NCBI GenBank assembly: GCA_021818285.1
Contig: JAKAEO010000007.1
Location: forward strand, 1 to 40,505
DNA length: 40,505 nt
Source: Myxococcales bacterium
Lineage (GTDB): Bacteria > Myxococcota > Myxococcia > Myxococcales > Anaeromyxobacteraceae
Reading direction: 5' to 3'
In this document: positions 1 through 8,178 of the stretch, one piece after another
Position numbering within the stretch: position 1 is the stretch's first letter
Layout of the letters: each line of letters starts with the position of its first letter
Notes under the pieces: model-generated
What the model saw: the letters and a program-made list of their open reading frames with translations, nothing else
The model's database searches: none
Told to the model about the DNA's origin: nothing
Translations under genes and position numbers: made by a program

Positions 1-634
1 CGCGCAGCGGCCGGCCCAGCACCAGCACGTCGGCGCCGGCCCGCACCGCCTCGGCCGGCGTTGCGACGCGCGACTGGTCGCCCCTGTCGGCGCCCGGCGG
101 CCGCACGCCCGGCACCACCAGCAGCGGCTTGGGCCCCACCGCGGCCCGGACCGCGGCCACCTCCAGCGGCGAGCAGACCAGGCCACCGGCGCCGGCCTCC
201 ACCGCCAGCCGGGCCAGCCGGACCACCGCCGCCTCGGCCGGACCGGCCAGGCCGATGGCGGCCAGCTGCGGCTCGTCGAGGCTGGTGAGGACGGTGACCG
301 CCAGGACGCGGAGCCGGTCGCCGGCGGCCTTCACCGCCGCCTCCACCATGCGCGGCCCGCCGCCGGCGTGGACGGTGAGGAGGGAGGCGCCGCTCCCGGC
401 CGCCGAGCGGGCGGCGCCGGCCACGGTGTTGGGGATGTCGTGGAGCTTCAGGTCCAGGAAGATCGGCAGGCCCAGCGCCGCGGCGGCCCGCACCGCCGCC
501 GGTCCCTCGGCGGCGAAGAGCTCGAGGCCGACCTTCAGCATCCCCACCGCCGGGGCGACGGCGCGGGCGAAGGGCTCGGCCTCCTTCCAGGAGGCGAAGT
601 CGAGGGCGGCGCAGAGCCGTTCGGAGGGCGTCAT
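1..634 (-). CDS. pyrF: Orotidine 5'-phosphate decarboxylase, C-terminus cut off by window edge
   Basis: Decarboxylates OMP to UMP, the last step of de novo pyrimidine synthesis, in the cytosol. About 211 codons are visible from an ATG at 634; the 3' end lies outside the window. The protein shows the substrate lysine in LKVGLEL (K34), the family signature [10 protein letters not shown] (D61, K63, D66 form the Asp-Lys-Asp catalytic set), TVHAGGG, VTVLTS and the phosphate-loop start GVRPPG. It is the last visible gene of a minus-strand run after proS and the DUF4388 gene, but 101 bases separate it from the latter. A TATACC hexamer (651-646) sits 11 bases before the ATG, and no Shine-Dalgarno sequence is visible. 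Family assignment is secure; the true C-terminus is unknown. Confidence 0.95.
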   Translation of the reverse strand, partial: MTPSERLCAALDFASWKEAEPFARAVAPAVGMLKVGLELFAAEGPAAVRAAAALGLPIFLDLKLHDIPNTVAGAARSAAGSGASLLTVHAGGGPRMVEAAVKAAGDRLRVLAVTVLTSLDEPQLAAIGLAGPAEAAVVRLARLAVEAGAGGLVCSPLEVAAVRAAVGPKPLLVVPGVRPPGADRGDQSRVATPAEAVRAGADVLVLGRPLR

Positions 635-735
635 GGTGACGGCAAGGTATAGCGCGTCCCCGGCCACGCTCGCGACCTCGTCGCGCGCCGGACCGTCCGC
701 CGTCCCGCGGGCCGCCGCGCCGGCCGGCGGGCGCC

Positions 736-1869
736 CTACCCGCCCATCTGGATCCGGTGCACCTCGCGCCGCAGCGCCTCGACCTCCTCGCGCGGCAGGA
801 GGTTGCGGGCCTCGAAGAGGGCGAAGGCGAGCAGCCCCTCCAGCGCCTCCAGCGCCTTGGCGCGGGCGGCGGCCCCCTTCCAGATCCCGGCCCGCTCGAC
901 GTTGGCGAGGACCCGGGCCACGTCCATGTCGCCGGCGGCGTCGGGCCGCACCCCCTCGAAGAACGCGGCCCGCGGCCCCGGCAGCCCCGCGAACCAGCTG
1001 TCGAGCCGCTCTCGCGCGGTGGGAGCGGCCCGCAGCATCGGACCGTGGATGGCGCGCAGCAGCCGCCGGTAGGCCTCGAAGGGGCCGCGCGGCGGGGAGG
1101 CCGGGGACGAGGTCACTCGGCCTACGTCTCCCTCTCCCCGGTCCCGGCGCGGGGAGTCACCGGTCCCGGGGTGAGGGGCGCTGCCCGCGGTCGGGGTCGA
1201 GGCGGGCGCGGGAGCCTCGGCCGCCGCGCGCTGCTCCGCCGCCTCGGCCCGCTTCAGCCCCGCCAGGATCAGCGCGCGGGTCCGCTCCGGCAGCCGCACC
1301 GCGTTTCGCTCGTCGGGCGGCCCCTGGCGGAAGAGGAACTCCCCGGCGCGGGCCTCGAAGGCCGAGAGGAAGATCTCGCGCACCTGCGCCACCACCGCGT
1401 CGTACAGCTGGCCGGCGGTGAGGATCCCCTCCTCCACCAGCACCTGGCCCAGCGGGCGCCCCGGACCGACCCGCGGCGAGCAGCGCTCCAGCGTGCCGGC
1501 CGGCACCTGCCCGGTGCGCTCCAGCACCGGCCCGAGCCGGTCGGCCGGGTCGGTGGAGGAGGCGAAGATCACCTGCCCCTCGCGGAAGAAGACGCTCTTG
1601 CGCACCGGCGGCGGCCCGGCCGGGACGGCGAGGTGCAGCGCGCCGCTGAGGAGCCCCGAGGCCACGAGCTGCGCCACCTCCGCGAAGGAGGCGGCCCCCA
1701 GCGTCCCGGCGAACCAGGCCCCGCCCGCCTGTCCCGCTTCGTGGGCGACGCCCATCCCGGGGAGGGCGCTCCACTCGACGCCGGCCTCGGCCGAGAGCCC
1801 CGCCGCCGCCGCCTCGCGGGCCGGGAGCGCCACCTCCCCGGCGGTGCCGATGACGAGCTTGAGCCTCAC
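736..1869 (-). CDS. DUF4388 (PATAN-type) domain protein
   Basis: 377 aa, GTG start preceded by GGAGGGG and only 15 bases after the proS stop, so probably co-transcribed with it. Residues ~50-200 look like the DUF4388 domain frequent in Myxococcota: an N-terminal strand/helix part with [14 protein letters not shown], then [39 protein letters not shown] (split here by family pattern) and EFLFRQG. Such proteins are usually accessory to two-component or gliding/polarity signalling, but no specific partner is visible. Residues ~205-265 are a low-complexity Ala/Pro/Arg linker; part of it is encoded by a dispersed repeat (see the repeat entry at 1136-1180). The C-terminal ~110 residues are helical and unassigned. 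No signal peptide, so cytosolic. Function unknown beyond the domain call. Confidence 0.8.
   Translation of the reverse strand: MRLKLVIGTAGEVALPAREAAAAGLSAEAGVEWSALPGMGVAHEAGQAGGAWFAGTLGAASFAEVAQLVASGLLSGALHLAVPAGPPPVRKSVFFREGQVIFASSTDPADRLGPVLERTGQVPAGTLERCSPRVGPGRPLGQVLVEEGILTAGQLYDAVVAQVREIFLSAFEARAGEFLFRQGPPDERNAVRLPERTRALILAGLKRAEAAEQRAAAEAPAPASTPTAGSAPHPGTGDSPRRDRGEGDVGRVTSSPASPPRGPFEAYRRLLRAIHGPMLRAAPTARERLDSWFAGLPGPRAAFFEGVRPDAAGDMDVARVLANVERAGIWKGAAARAKALEALEGLLAFALFEARNLLPREEVEALRREVHRIQMGG
1136..1180. repeat. Dispersed GC-rich repeat, copy A (inside the DUF4388 gene)
   Basis: A ~45-base stretch with the order CCCGGTCCCGGC, CGGGGAG, GGTCCCGGGG, GAGGG. It aligns with 18366-18407 between trxB and moaC in the same order, with two one-base gaps and a few mismatches. 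The copy contains a 7-bp inverted repeat, CTCCCCG (1134-1140) and CGGGGAG (1150-1156). It lies in frame in the coding sequence and supplies residues of a linker, which is the kind of place where such an element is tolerated. Confidence 0.55.
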
Positions 1870-1884
1870 GTCCCCTCCCGCGCG

Positions 1885-3621
1885 CTACGGCCTCCGGGTC
1901 TCCGCCTCCACCAGCGCCCGGGCCTTCGCCCCGACCTCGCCGAGCGGCACCAGCTGGACCTCCTTGGTGCCGCGCCGCTTCCACTCCACCGTGCCCCCGG
2001 CGAGCCCCTTCCTGCCGACGGCCACGCGGATGGGGATGCCGAGCAGGTCGGCGTCCTTGAACTTCACCCCGGCCCGCTCGTCGCGGTCGTCGTAGAGCGT
2101 GTCGACGCCGGCGCGCTCCAGCTGGCCCAGCACCTCCTCGGCGGCGGCCCGCAGCTCCGGCTCCTGGCCCAGCGTCAGCACCGTGGCCTGGTACGGGGCG
2201 ATGGCCATCGGCCAGACGATGCCGTCGGCGTCGTGGTGCAGCTCGATGGCCGCGGCCATGATGCGCTCCACGCCGATGCCGTAGCTCCCCATCACCAGCG
2301 GCACCTCCTTGCCGTCGGCGGCGAGCACGCTGGCCTTCATCGACTCGGAGTACTTGGTGCCGAGCTTGAAGATGTGGCCCACCTCCAGCGCCTTGAAGAG
2401 GTCGAGGGTCCCGTCGCAGCGCGGGCAGCCCTCGCCGGCCCGGACGCTGCGCAGGTCGGCGACGGCGGCGTGCCACAGCAGGTCGCGGGCCACGTCCACG
2501 CCCTCGAGGTGGACGTCGTCCTGGTTGGCGCCGGTGACCATCCCGGCGGCGCCCCGCAGCGACTCGTCCACGTAGACCGGGGCCGCCGAGAAGGCCACCG
2601 CCCCCAGCGAGCCGGGATCGGCGCCGAGCAGCGGCCGGATCTCCTCGGGGCGGGCCGGCCGCAGCACCGCGGCGCCGCAGGCGGTCTGCAGCTTGGCCTC
2701 GTTCAGCTCGTCGTCGCCGCGCACCACCGCCAGGACCGGCTTCTCGTCGCCCATGTAGACCAGGGTCTTGAGCTGCATGGCGGCCGGGCGGCCGTGGGGC
2801 GGCTTCGCCAGCGCCTCGATGGTGCGGACGCCGGGGGTGGGGAAGCGCCGCGGCACGTCCAGCGCCGGCCCCGGCCGCAGCGGCGCCAGCGGCCCCTTCG
2901 ACCGGGCGGTCTCGGCGTTGGCGGCGTACCGGCACCGCGGGCAGGCGGCGACGTCGTCCTCGCCGGCGTCGGTGCGCACCATGAACTCCTGGGAGGCGCT
3001 GCCGCCCATGGCGCCGGAGTGGGCCTGCACCGCCACGAAGTCCAGGCCGCAGCGGGTGAAGATCCGCTCGTAGGCCACCCGCTGGTCCTCGTAGCTCCGG
3101 TCCAGCCCGGCGGCGTCCAGGTCGAAGGAGTAGGCGTCCTTCATGGTGAACTGGCGGACCCGCAGCAGGCCCGACTTGGGCCGCGGCTCGTCGCGGAACT
3201 TGGTCTGGATCTGGTACCAGACCTGCGGCAGCTGCCGGTAGGAGCGCAGCTCGGCGCGGGCGATGGCGGTGAAGATCTCCTCGTGGGTCATGCCCAGGCA
3301 GTAGTCCCCGCCCTTGCGGTCCTTGAGCCGGAACATGTTGTCGCCCATCACCGTCCAGCGGCCGCTCTCCTTCCAGATCTCCGCCGGGTGGAGCGCGGGC
3401 AGCTCGAACTCCTGGCCGCCGACGGCGTCCATCTCCTCGCGGACGATGGCCTCGACGCGGGCGAGGGTGCGCTTCGCCAGCGGCAGGTAGTCGTAGATGC
3501 CGGCGCCGAGCTGCCGGATGAAGCCGGCGCGCACCAGCAGCCGGTGCGAGGCCACCTGCGCGTCGGCGGGCGCCTCCTTGAGCGTGGGGACGAAGATCTG
3601 GCTGAAGCGGGCGGCTCTCAT
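1885..3621 (-). CDS. proS: Prolyl-tRNA synthetase, bacterial (ProS type 1)
   Basis: Charges tRNA-Pro with proline in the cytosol. 578 aa, the usual size of the bacterial form. The class II core is clear: [11 protein letters not shown] (motif 1 region), [16 protein letters not shown] with MKDAYSFD (motif 2), a YbaK-type editing insertion at roughly residues 225-385 ([24 protein letters not shown]), then the motif 3 region [13 protein letters not shown] and an anticodon-binding domain ending in the glutamate-rich tail. The frame stays open upstream to 3873, but family alignment ([18 protein letters not shown]) fixes the start at the ATG at 3621. A TATAAC hexamer (3636-3631) lies 9 bases before it and there is no Shine-Dalgarno. 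It heads the run proS - DUF4388 - pyrF. Confidence 0.97.
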   Translation of the reverse strand: MRAARFSQIFVPTLKEAPADAQVASHRLLVRAGFIRQLGAGIYDYLPLAKRTLARVEAIVREEMDAVGGQEFELPALHPAEIWKESGRWTVMGDNMFRLKDRKGGDYCLGMTHEEIFTAIARAELRSYRQLPQVWYQIQTKFRDEPRPKSGLLRVRQFTMKDAYSFDLDAAGLDRSYEDQRVAYERIFTRCGLDFVAVQAHSGAMGGSASQEFMVRTDAGEDDVAACPRCRYAANAETARSKGPLAPLRPGPALDVPRRFPTPGVRTIEALAKPPHGRPAAMQLKTLVYMGDEKPVLAVVRGDDELNEAKLQTACGAAVLRPARPEEIRPLLGADPGSLGAVAFSAAPVYVDESLRGAAGMVTGANQDDVHLEGVDVARDLLWHAAVADLRSVRAGEGCPRCDGTLDLFKALEVGHIFKLGTKYSESMKASVLAADGKEVPLVMGSYGIGVERIMAAAIELHHDADGIVWPMAIAPYQATVLTLGQEPELRAAAEEVLGQLERAGVDTLYDDRDERAGVKFKDADLLGIPIRVAVGRKGLAGGTVEWKRRGTKEVQLVPLGEVGAKARALVEAETRRP

Positions 3622-3630
3622 GGTGGGCGG

Positions 3631-3636
3631 GTTATA
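3631..3636 (-). promoter_or_regulatory. Probable proS -10 element
   Basis: TATAAC on the minus strand, 9 bases before the proS ATG. No good -35 is visible. A start point about 7 bases downstream would leave a leader of only a few bases. Confidence 0.4.
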
Positions 3637-3665
3637 CCCCGGCCCCGGGGGGCCGCCCCAGCCCC

Positions 3666-3694
3666 TTTCCCGCGCCGCCGGGGCGGGGTAGACA
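3666..3694 (+). promoter_or_regulatory. Candidate promoter for the cytochrome c gene
   Basis: TTTCCC (3666-3671), 17 bases, TAGACA (3689-3694), then six bases and the GTG start at 3701. No Shine-Dalgarno is present, so the message may begin at the start codon. Confidence 0.35.
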
Positions 3695-3700
3695 CCTCCC

Positions 3701-4051
3701 GTGGACCGGCTCCGACGCCTCCTGCCGCTCGCCGGGCTGGCGCTCCTCGCCGGCAGCGCCGCCTGGTTCCACGGCCCCTGGCGGCCGGCGGCGCCGCCCA
3801 GCGCCGAGCGGCGGCTGGGCGCGCACAAGCTCCGGAGCTTCTGCCTCTCCTGCCACGTGCTCGACGGCCCCATGTCGAGGAATCCCCTCGCCCCCCGGGT
3901 GCGCGGCTGGACCCGGGCGCAGGCCTACGAGCGCGTGGCCCACCTCGACCGGCTCAGCTCGGCGATGATCCTGAGCTTCCAGGGCACCGACGAGGAGCGC
4001 TGGGCGCTGGCGGGCGCGCTGGAGCGGCTCGGGAAGGGAGAGCGTCCGTGA
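3701..4051 (+). CDS. Small membrane-anchored or secreted monoheme c-type cytochrome
   Basis: 116 aa, GTG start. Residues 6-24 form a hydrophobic signal/anchor segment, so the rest should lie in the periplasm. One heme-c site, CLSCH (C48, C51, H52), is followed about 37 residues later by [21 protein letters not shown], which resembles the distal-methionine and C-terminal helix of class I cytochromes (probable sixth ligand M89). It is divergent from proS (79 bases apart) and followed 37 bases later by a four-helix membrane protein, which may be its partner. Likely an electron carrier or a heme sensor; the redox partner cannot be named from sequence. Confidence 0.7.
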   Translation: MDRLRRLLPLAGLALLAGSAAWFHGPWRPAAPPSAERRLGAHKLRSFCLSCHVLDGPMSRNPLAPRVRGWTRAQAYERVAHLDRLSSAMILSFQGTDEERWALAGALERLGKGERP

Positions 4052-4088
4052 GCACCCGCGAGCCGGCCGCCGGCGGGAGGGTGGCGCG

Positions 4089-4505
4089 GTGAGCGCCGCC
4101 GCGGCGATCCACGTGGCCCTGGCGGCCCTGGCGGCGGCGGCGGTCCTGCGGGCCTGGTGGACCGCGCGGCCGGCGGAGGCGGGCGGCCCGGCGGCCGTCC
4201 CCTTCGCCCGCGCCACCACCGGCTTCGCGGTGGTGGCCGGGGCCCAGCTGGTCGCCGGGCTCTGGGTGCTGGGGCTCACCCCGCTGGCCCGCGGGCGGGC
4301 GCTGCTCGGCGGCGATCCGCTTGCCACCGCCGCGCTGGTCGTCGCCGTCGCCGCCTGCCTCTCGGCCGTCCGGCTCGGCTGGACGGCGCACCGGCGGCCG
4401 CGCCCGCGGCGCACCGCGGCGCTGCTCGCCCTGCACCTCGCGGTGCTCGGCCTCTGCATGGGGCTGATGGCCGAGGCGCTGGGGCGGGCGATCCCGCCTC
4501 CCTGA
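4089..4505 (+). CDS. Small four-helix membrane protein, unidentified
   Basis: 138 aa with a GTG start after GGGAGGG. Four hydrophobic segments are visible at about residues 5-25, 42-65, 78-98 and 108-130, separated by short Arg/Pro-rich loops, so an integral inner-membrane protein is very likely. I see no conserved histidine pairs for heme and no recognised family motif. Its only context is the cytochrome c gene just upstream on the same strand; a membrane partner or quinol-facing subunit is conceivable but unsupported. Confidence 0.6.
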   Translation: MSAAAAIHVALAALAAAAVLRAWWTARPAEAGGPAAVPFARATTGFAVVAGAQLVAGLWVLGLTPLARGRALLGGDPLATAALVVAVAACLSAVRLGWTAHRRPRPRRTAALLALHLAVLGLCMGLMAEALGRAIPPP

Positions 4506-4577
4506 GGCGGCGCCGCGGCGGGGGACGCGCGGCCCTTCGCCCGGCGCCGGGCGGGCCGGGGAGGCGGCCGGCGGGCC

Positions 4578-5687
4578 CTACTTCGCCGCCCGCTCCGCCG
4601 AGATGCGGGTGGCCTCCTCGACCAGGGCGTCCTCCAGCTCCTCGGCCTTCATGCGCTTCACGATCTGGCCGTTCTTGAAGAGCAGCCCCACGCCCTCGTG
4701 GCCGTAGGCCACGCCCACGTCGGCGGCGCGGGCCTCGCCGGGGCCGTTCACCTCGCAGCCCATCACCGCGACGTTGACCTCGCCCTTGAGCGTGGAGAGG
4801 CGCCGCTCGACCCGCTCGGCGATGGGGATCATGCCCACCGAGCAGCGGCCGCAGGTGGGGCAGGCGGTGAGCGTCGCCCCGCCGAACTTGAGACCCATGG
4901 CCTTGAGGAGCAGGCGCGCCACCCGAACCTCCTCCACCGGGTCGGCGGCCAGCGAGACCCGCACGGTGTCGCCGATGCCCTCGGCGAGCAGGATGCCCAG
5001 CCCGGCGGCGCTCTTCACCGTCCCCGCCAGCAGCGTGCCGGCCTCGGTGACGCCCAGGTGCAGCGGGTAGTCGAAGCGCCGCGAGAAGAGGCGGTTGGCC
5101 TCGACGGTCATGGCCACGTCGTGGGCCTTCAGCGAGACCTTGATCTCTCCGTAGCCCAGGTCCTCGAGGAGGCGGATGTGCCGCTCGGCGCTCTCCACCA
5201 TGCCGGCGGCGGTGGGCCAGCCGTGCCGCTCGACGATGTCCTCCTCCAGCGAGCCGGCGTTCACGCCGATGCGGATGGGGACGCGCCGCTCCGCCGCCGC
5301 CTTCACCACCTCCCGGACGCGGTCGGCGCTGCCGATGTTGCCCGGGTTCAGGCGGATGCAGTGGATGCCGGCGGCCAGCGCCTTCAGGGCCAGCCGGTAG
5401 TCGAAGTGGATGTCGGCCACCAGCGGCACCGGCGTGCCCCGGACGATGGCCGGCAGCGCCGCCGCCGCGTCGGCGTCGGGGACGGCGAGGCGGACGATGT
5501 CGGCGCCGGCCTCGGCCAGCGCCCGGACCTGCGCCAGGGTCCCCTCGACGTCGGGGGTCTGGGTGGTGGTCATCGACTGCACCGGGATGGGCGCGCCGCC
5601 GCCCACCGGCACGCCGCCGACGCGGAGCTGGCGGGTCCGCCGCCGCGGGGCGATGGCGGGGAGCGGCTGGTGGTCGTAGGCGCCCAT
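4578..5687 (-). CDS. ispG: 4-hydroxy-3-methylbut-2-enyl diphosphate synthase
   Basis: Converts MEcPP to HMBPP in the MEP isoprenoid pathway with a [4Fe-4S] cluster. 369 aa from an ATG at 5687 that has GGAGG five bases upstream; the frame continues to 5738, but the ribosome site decides the start. The short, two-domain bacterial form is evident: an N-terminal TIM barrel (PVQSMTTTQTPDV, VPLVADIHFDYRLAL, IRLNPGNIG, IRIGVNAGSLE) and a C-terminal cluster domain with C276, C279 (ACPTCGRC), C311 and E318 (MGCEVNGPGE). These match the E. coli ligands C270, C273, C305 and E312. It follows the DsbA-like lipoprotein gene on the same strand, with a hairpin between them. Confidence 0.97.
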   Translation of the reverse strand: MGAYDHQPLPAIAPRRRTRQLRVGGVPVGGGAPIPVQSMTTTQTPDVEGTLAQVRALAEAGADIVRLAVPDADAAAALPAIVRGTPVPLVADIHFDYRLALKALAAGIHCIRLNPGNIGSADRVREVVKAAAERRVPIRIGVNAGSLEEDIVERHGWPTAAGMVESAERHIRLLEDLGYGEIKVSLKAHDVAMTVEANRLFSRRFDYPLHLGVTEAGTLLAGTVKSAAGLGILLAEGIGDTVRVSLAADPVEEVRVARLLLKAMGLKFGGATLTACPTCGRCSVGMIPIAERVERRLSTLKGEVNVAVMGCEVNGPGEARAADVGVAYGHEGVGLLFKNGQIVKRMKAEELEDALVEEATRISAERAAK

Positions 5688-5720
5688 GGAGCCTCCGGTG
5701 CGTCGCCTCGTTCTAACGAC

Positions 5721-5754
5721 GCGGGGCCCCGGGCGCACGGCCCCGGAGCCCCGC
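5721..5754 (-). terminator. Hairpin downstream of the DsbA-like gene, possible terminator
   Basis: Read on the minus strand, GCGGGGCTCCGGG and CCCGGGGCCCCGC form a 13-bp stem (one G-U pair) with an 8-base loop, 17 bases after the lipoprotein stop and before ispG. The T-run after it is poor, so it may act as a weak or Rho-assisted terminator or an mRNA-end stabiliser. Confidence 0.5.
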
Positions 5755-5771
5755 AGGTGCCGCCGGCGACG

Positions 5772-6758
5772 CTACTTCTGCGCCAGCTCGCGGTCGATGA
5801 TCTGCTTGAACTCGCTGAAGGGCTGGGCCCCGGAGATCATCACGCCGTTGATGAAGAAGGCGGGCGTGCCGGTCACGCCGACCTCGGCGCCGGCCTTCTT
5901 GTTGGCCTCGACCACCGCGGCCTTCTCGCCCGAGGAGAGGCACTTCTCGAACTTGGCGGCGTCGAGCCCCAGCCCCTTGGCGTGCTCCTTCAGGTCGCTC
6001 TCGGCGAGCTTCTGCTGGTTGGCGAAGAGCAGCCCGTGCATGTCCCAGTACTTGCCCTGGTCCTCGGCGCAGTGGGCCGCCTCGGCCGCCTTCTCGGCGT
6101 GCGGGTGGAAGGGCAGCGGGAAGTCCCGGTAGACCAGCCGGACCTTGTCGCCGTAGGTCTTGAGGACCTCCTGCACCGTCTCCTCGGCCTTGCCGCAGTA
6201 CGGGCACTCGTAGTCGGAGAACTCGACGATGGTCACCGGCGCCTTCTCCGGCCCCTTCGACGGCCCCTCGGCCGCGACCTTCACCCGCGGCGGGGTGAGC
6301 AGCACCTCCACCTTCGCGTCCTCGCGCAGCTTCTCCAGGAAGGCCTGCTGCGCCTTCTGCTGGTCGCCGCGGCTCAGGTACTGCGCCACCTGCTCCTTCA
6401 CCTGGTCGAAGGGCGGCAGGTTGGGCTGGCGCGCCTTCTGCTGGTCGTAGAAGGCCTTCATCTCGGCGTCGCTCGGCGCCTTCACCTTGTCCGCCACCTC
6501 GCGCTTGAAGAGGGCCTCGGCGGTGATGCCCTCCGCCTTCGCCTTGGCCTCGACCAGCTTGCGCAGGACCAGCTGGTCGAGCGCCTGCTTCTTGGTCTCG
6601 TAGATGGCGGCGTCCAGCTCTCCGGCGGTGACCACGCCTCCGGTGAAGCGGGCGACGGGCGCGGAGGAGTCGGCCTCCGGCGTCTTGGCCGCGGTGGTGA
6701 CGGGCTTCTGGCAGGCCACGGCCAGCGCGAGGAGGGGGACGAAGTACAAGCGATGCAT
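5772..6758 (-). CDS. Lipoprotein with SurA-like helical region and DsbA-like thioredoxin domain
   Basis: 328 aa. The signal peptide ends in a lipobox (LAVAC, C16), so the mature protein is a membrane-anchored periplasmic lipoprotein. Residues ~35-150 are a charged helical region with the look of a SurA/parvulin N-terminal chaperone domain (TAGELDAAIYETKKQALDQL, SDAEMKAFYDQQ). From ~170 onward is a DsbA/Thioredoxin_4 domain: VTIVEFSDYECPYC with redox pair C185/C188, RDFPLPFHPHA, and the cis-proline loop VGVTGTPAFFING. It should oxidise or isomerise disulfides in exported proteins; the helical region probably holds substrates. The ATG follows AGGAG. A minus-strand promoter lies at 6828-6800. 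The exact redox direction cannot be read from sequence. Confidence 0.88.
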   Translation of the reverse strand: MHRLYFVPLLALAVACQKPVTTAAKTPEADSSAPVARFTGGVVTAGELDAAIYETKKQALDQLVLRKLVEAKAKAEGITAEALFKREVADKVKAPSDAEMKAFYDQQKARQPNLPPFDQVKEQVAQYLSRGDQQKAQQAFLEKLREDAKVEVLLTPPRVKVAAEGPSKGPEKAPVTIVEFSDYECPYCGKAEETVQEVLKTYGDKVRLVYRDFPLPFHPHAEKAAEAAHCAEDQGKYWDMHGLLFANQQKLAESDLKEHAKGLGLDAAKFEKCLSSGEKAAVVEANKKAGAEVGVTGTPAFFINGVMISGAQPFSEFKQIIDRELAQK

Positions 6759-6799
6759 GGGGCTCCTGGGGGTGGGTGCGGCGGCGTTTCGACCGGCGG

Positions 6800-6828
6800 A
6801 TCTAAGTGAAAACCGCCCGAAAGGTCAA
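6800..6828 (-). promoter_or_regulatory. Promoter for the DsbA-like lipoprotein gene
   Basis: TTGACC (6828-6823), exactly 17 bases, then TTAGAT (6805-6800) on the minus strand, giving a ~35-base leader that holds an AGGAG ribosome site. The -35 is good and the -10 is moderate. Confidence 0.45.
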
Positions 6829-6898
6829 TGCATTCCGGGGCCTCCCGCCGGCCCCCGGTCCGCTAGGATGGAGCCCCCCGAGGACCGGAGGTGCCGCC

Positions 6899-7675
6899 GT
6901 GGCGCAGGACAGCTGGGACCCCGAGCAGTACGCCCGCTTCCGGGACGAGCGCAGCCGCCCCTTCCTCGACCTCCTGGCGCTGGTGACCCCCCGCCCCGGC
7001 CTGCGGATCCTGGACCTGGGCTGCGGCACCGGCGAGCTGACCCGGCTGGCCCACGAGCGGCTCCACGCCGCCGAGACCCTGGGGATCGATCGCTCGCCGG
7101 CGATGCTGGCCCGGGCCGCGGCGCACGCCGGCGGCGGGCTGCGCTTCGAGCCCGGCGACCTCGACGCCGCCGCCGGGCGCTGGGACGTGGTGATCTCCAA
7201 CGCCGCCATCCACTGGCTGCCCGGCCACGAGCGGCTGGTGCCGCGCCTCTGCGAGCGGGTCGCGCCGGGCGGCCAGCTCGCGGTGCAGGTGCCCGACAAC
7301 CACGACCACCCCTCCCACCGGGTGGCGCGCGAGACCGGCGAGGAGGAGCCGTTCCGCTCGGCCCTGGGCGGCTGGCGCAAGGAGCGCACCGTGCTGGCGC
7401 CGGAGCGCTACGCCGAGCTGCTCCACGCCGCCGGCTTCGTGGAGCTCGACGTCTCGCTCCGCGTCTACCCGCACCTGCTCGAGGCCCCGGAGGCGGTGGT
7501 GGACTGGGTGATGGGGACGCTGCTCAACGACTGGAAGGAGCGGCTGCCGGCCGACCTCTGGCCGCGCTATCTGGAGCGCTACCGCGCGCGGCTCCTCGCC
7601 GAGCTGGCCCCGGCCCACCCCTACCTCTACACCTACCGCCGGGTCCTCTTCGCCGCGCGCCGCCCCGCGCACTGA
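6899..7675 (+). CDS. tam: SAM-dependent methyltransferase, trans-aconitate 2-methyltransferase-like
   Basis: 258 aa from a GTG at 6899 preceded by GGAGG with a 7-base spacer; the frame is open further upstream to 6806 but without a ribosome site. It resembles E. coli Tam along its length: WDPEQYARFRDERSRPFLDLL, the SAM-binding LDLGCGTGELT, IDRSPAML, the VISNAAIHWLPGH block, QVPDNHDHPSH, and the C-terminal YLERYRARL. Tam methylates trans-aconitate, a spontaneous and inhibitory by-product of the citric acid cycle. The same fold covers other small-acid methyltransferases, so the substrate is an inference from similarity. It stands alone between the divergent lipoprotein gene and an SPW-like membrane protein. 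Confidence 0.85.
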   Translation: MAQDSWDPEQYARFRDERSRPFLDLLALVTPRPGLRILDLGCGTGELTRLAHERLHAAETLGIDRSPAMLARAAAHAGGGLRFEPGDLDAAAGRWDVVISNAAIHWLPGHERLVPRLCERVAPGGQLAVQVPDNHDHPSHRVARETGEEEPFRSALGGWRKERTVLAPERYAELLHAAGFVELDVSLRVYPHLLEAPEAVVDWVMGTLLNDWKERLPADLWPRYLERYRARLLAELAPAHPYLYTYRRVLFAARRPAH

Positions 7676-7819
7676 CCGCCCGCCGCACCCGATCTCGTCA
7701 ACCCGTTTGGACGCGGCCGCCGCCGTGGACGGGCCCTCCCCGGGGTCTATCCTCGACGGCGAAGCGTGGAGTCACCAGGACCCGGGCGCGCCGCGGGCGC
7801 GCGGAAGTGGAGGCACCCG

Positions 7820-8173
7820 ATGATCGCATTGCTGCTGAACCAGCTCCTCGCCGTCTGGCTGTTCATCTCCGCCTTCGTCCTGCCGCACACCACCGCCACC
7901 GCCTGGAGCAGCATGCTGAGCGCGGCCGCGGTGAGCGCCGTCGCCTTCCTGGCCTTCGTCTCGCCGGGCCGGCCGGGCGTCCGCTGGCTCATGGTGGTGG
8001 TCGCCGCCTGGCTGCTCATGGGGGCGATGGTGATGCCGCACGCGTCGATGGGGACGGCCTTCCACGACGTCGCCGTGGCGGTGGCCCTGGCGGCGCTGGC
8101 GCTGTTCCCGCCGGCGCACTGGCTGAGCCACTGGCGGCAGGAGCACGAGGGCCACCCGCGGGCCGCGGGCTAG
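7820..8173 (+). CDS. SPW-repeat-like small membrane protein
   Basis: 117 aa from an ATG at 7820 with GGAGG seven bases upstream. Two copies of a two-helix unit are visible: AVWLFISAFVLPH at residues ~11-23 and AAWLLMGAMVMPH at ~65-77, each followed by a second hydrophobic helix. This matches the layout of SPW-repeat proteins, where a W and a P mark each unit; here the marker is PH. Four membrane helices in total. No function is known for the family. The C-terminus is short and charged (HWRQEHEGHPRAAG). It faces ycsI tail to tail with a five-base gap. Confidence 0.65.
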   Translation: MIALLLNQLLAVWLFISAFVLPHTTATAWSSMLSAAAVSAVAFLAFVSPGRPGVRWLMVVVAAWLLMGAMVMPHASMGTAFHDVAVAVALAALALFPPAHWLSHWRQEHEGHPRAAG

Positions 8174-8178
8174 CGCGG

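Noticed and set aside
757-4092. A 1111-codon plus-strand open frame opposite proS and the DUF4388 gene
   Set aside because: Its translation is rich in His, Arg, Gly and Pro with no domain, and it runs antisense to clear genes; it is a high-GC antisense shadow.
4698-6809. A 703-codon plus-strand frame opposite ispG and the DsbA-like gene
   Set aside because: Low-complexity antisense shadow of two secure genes.
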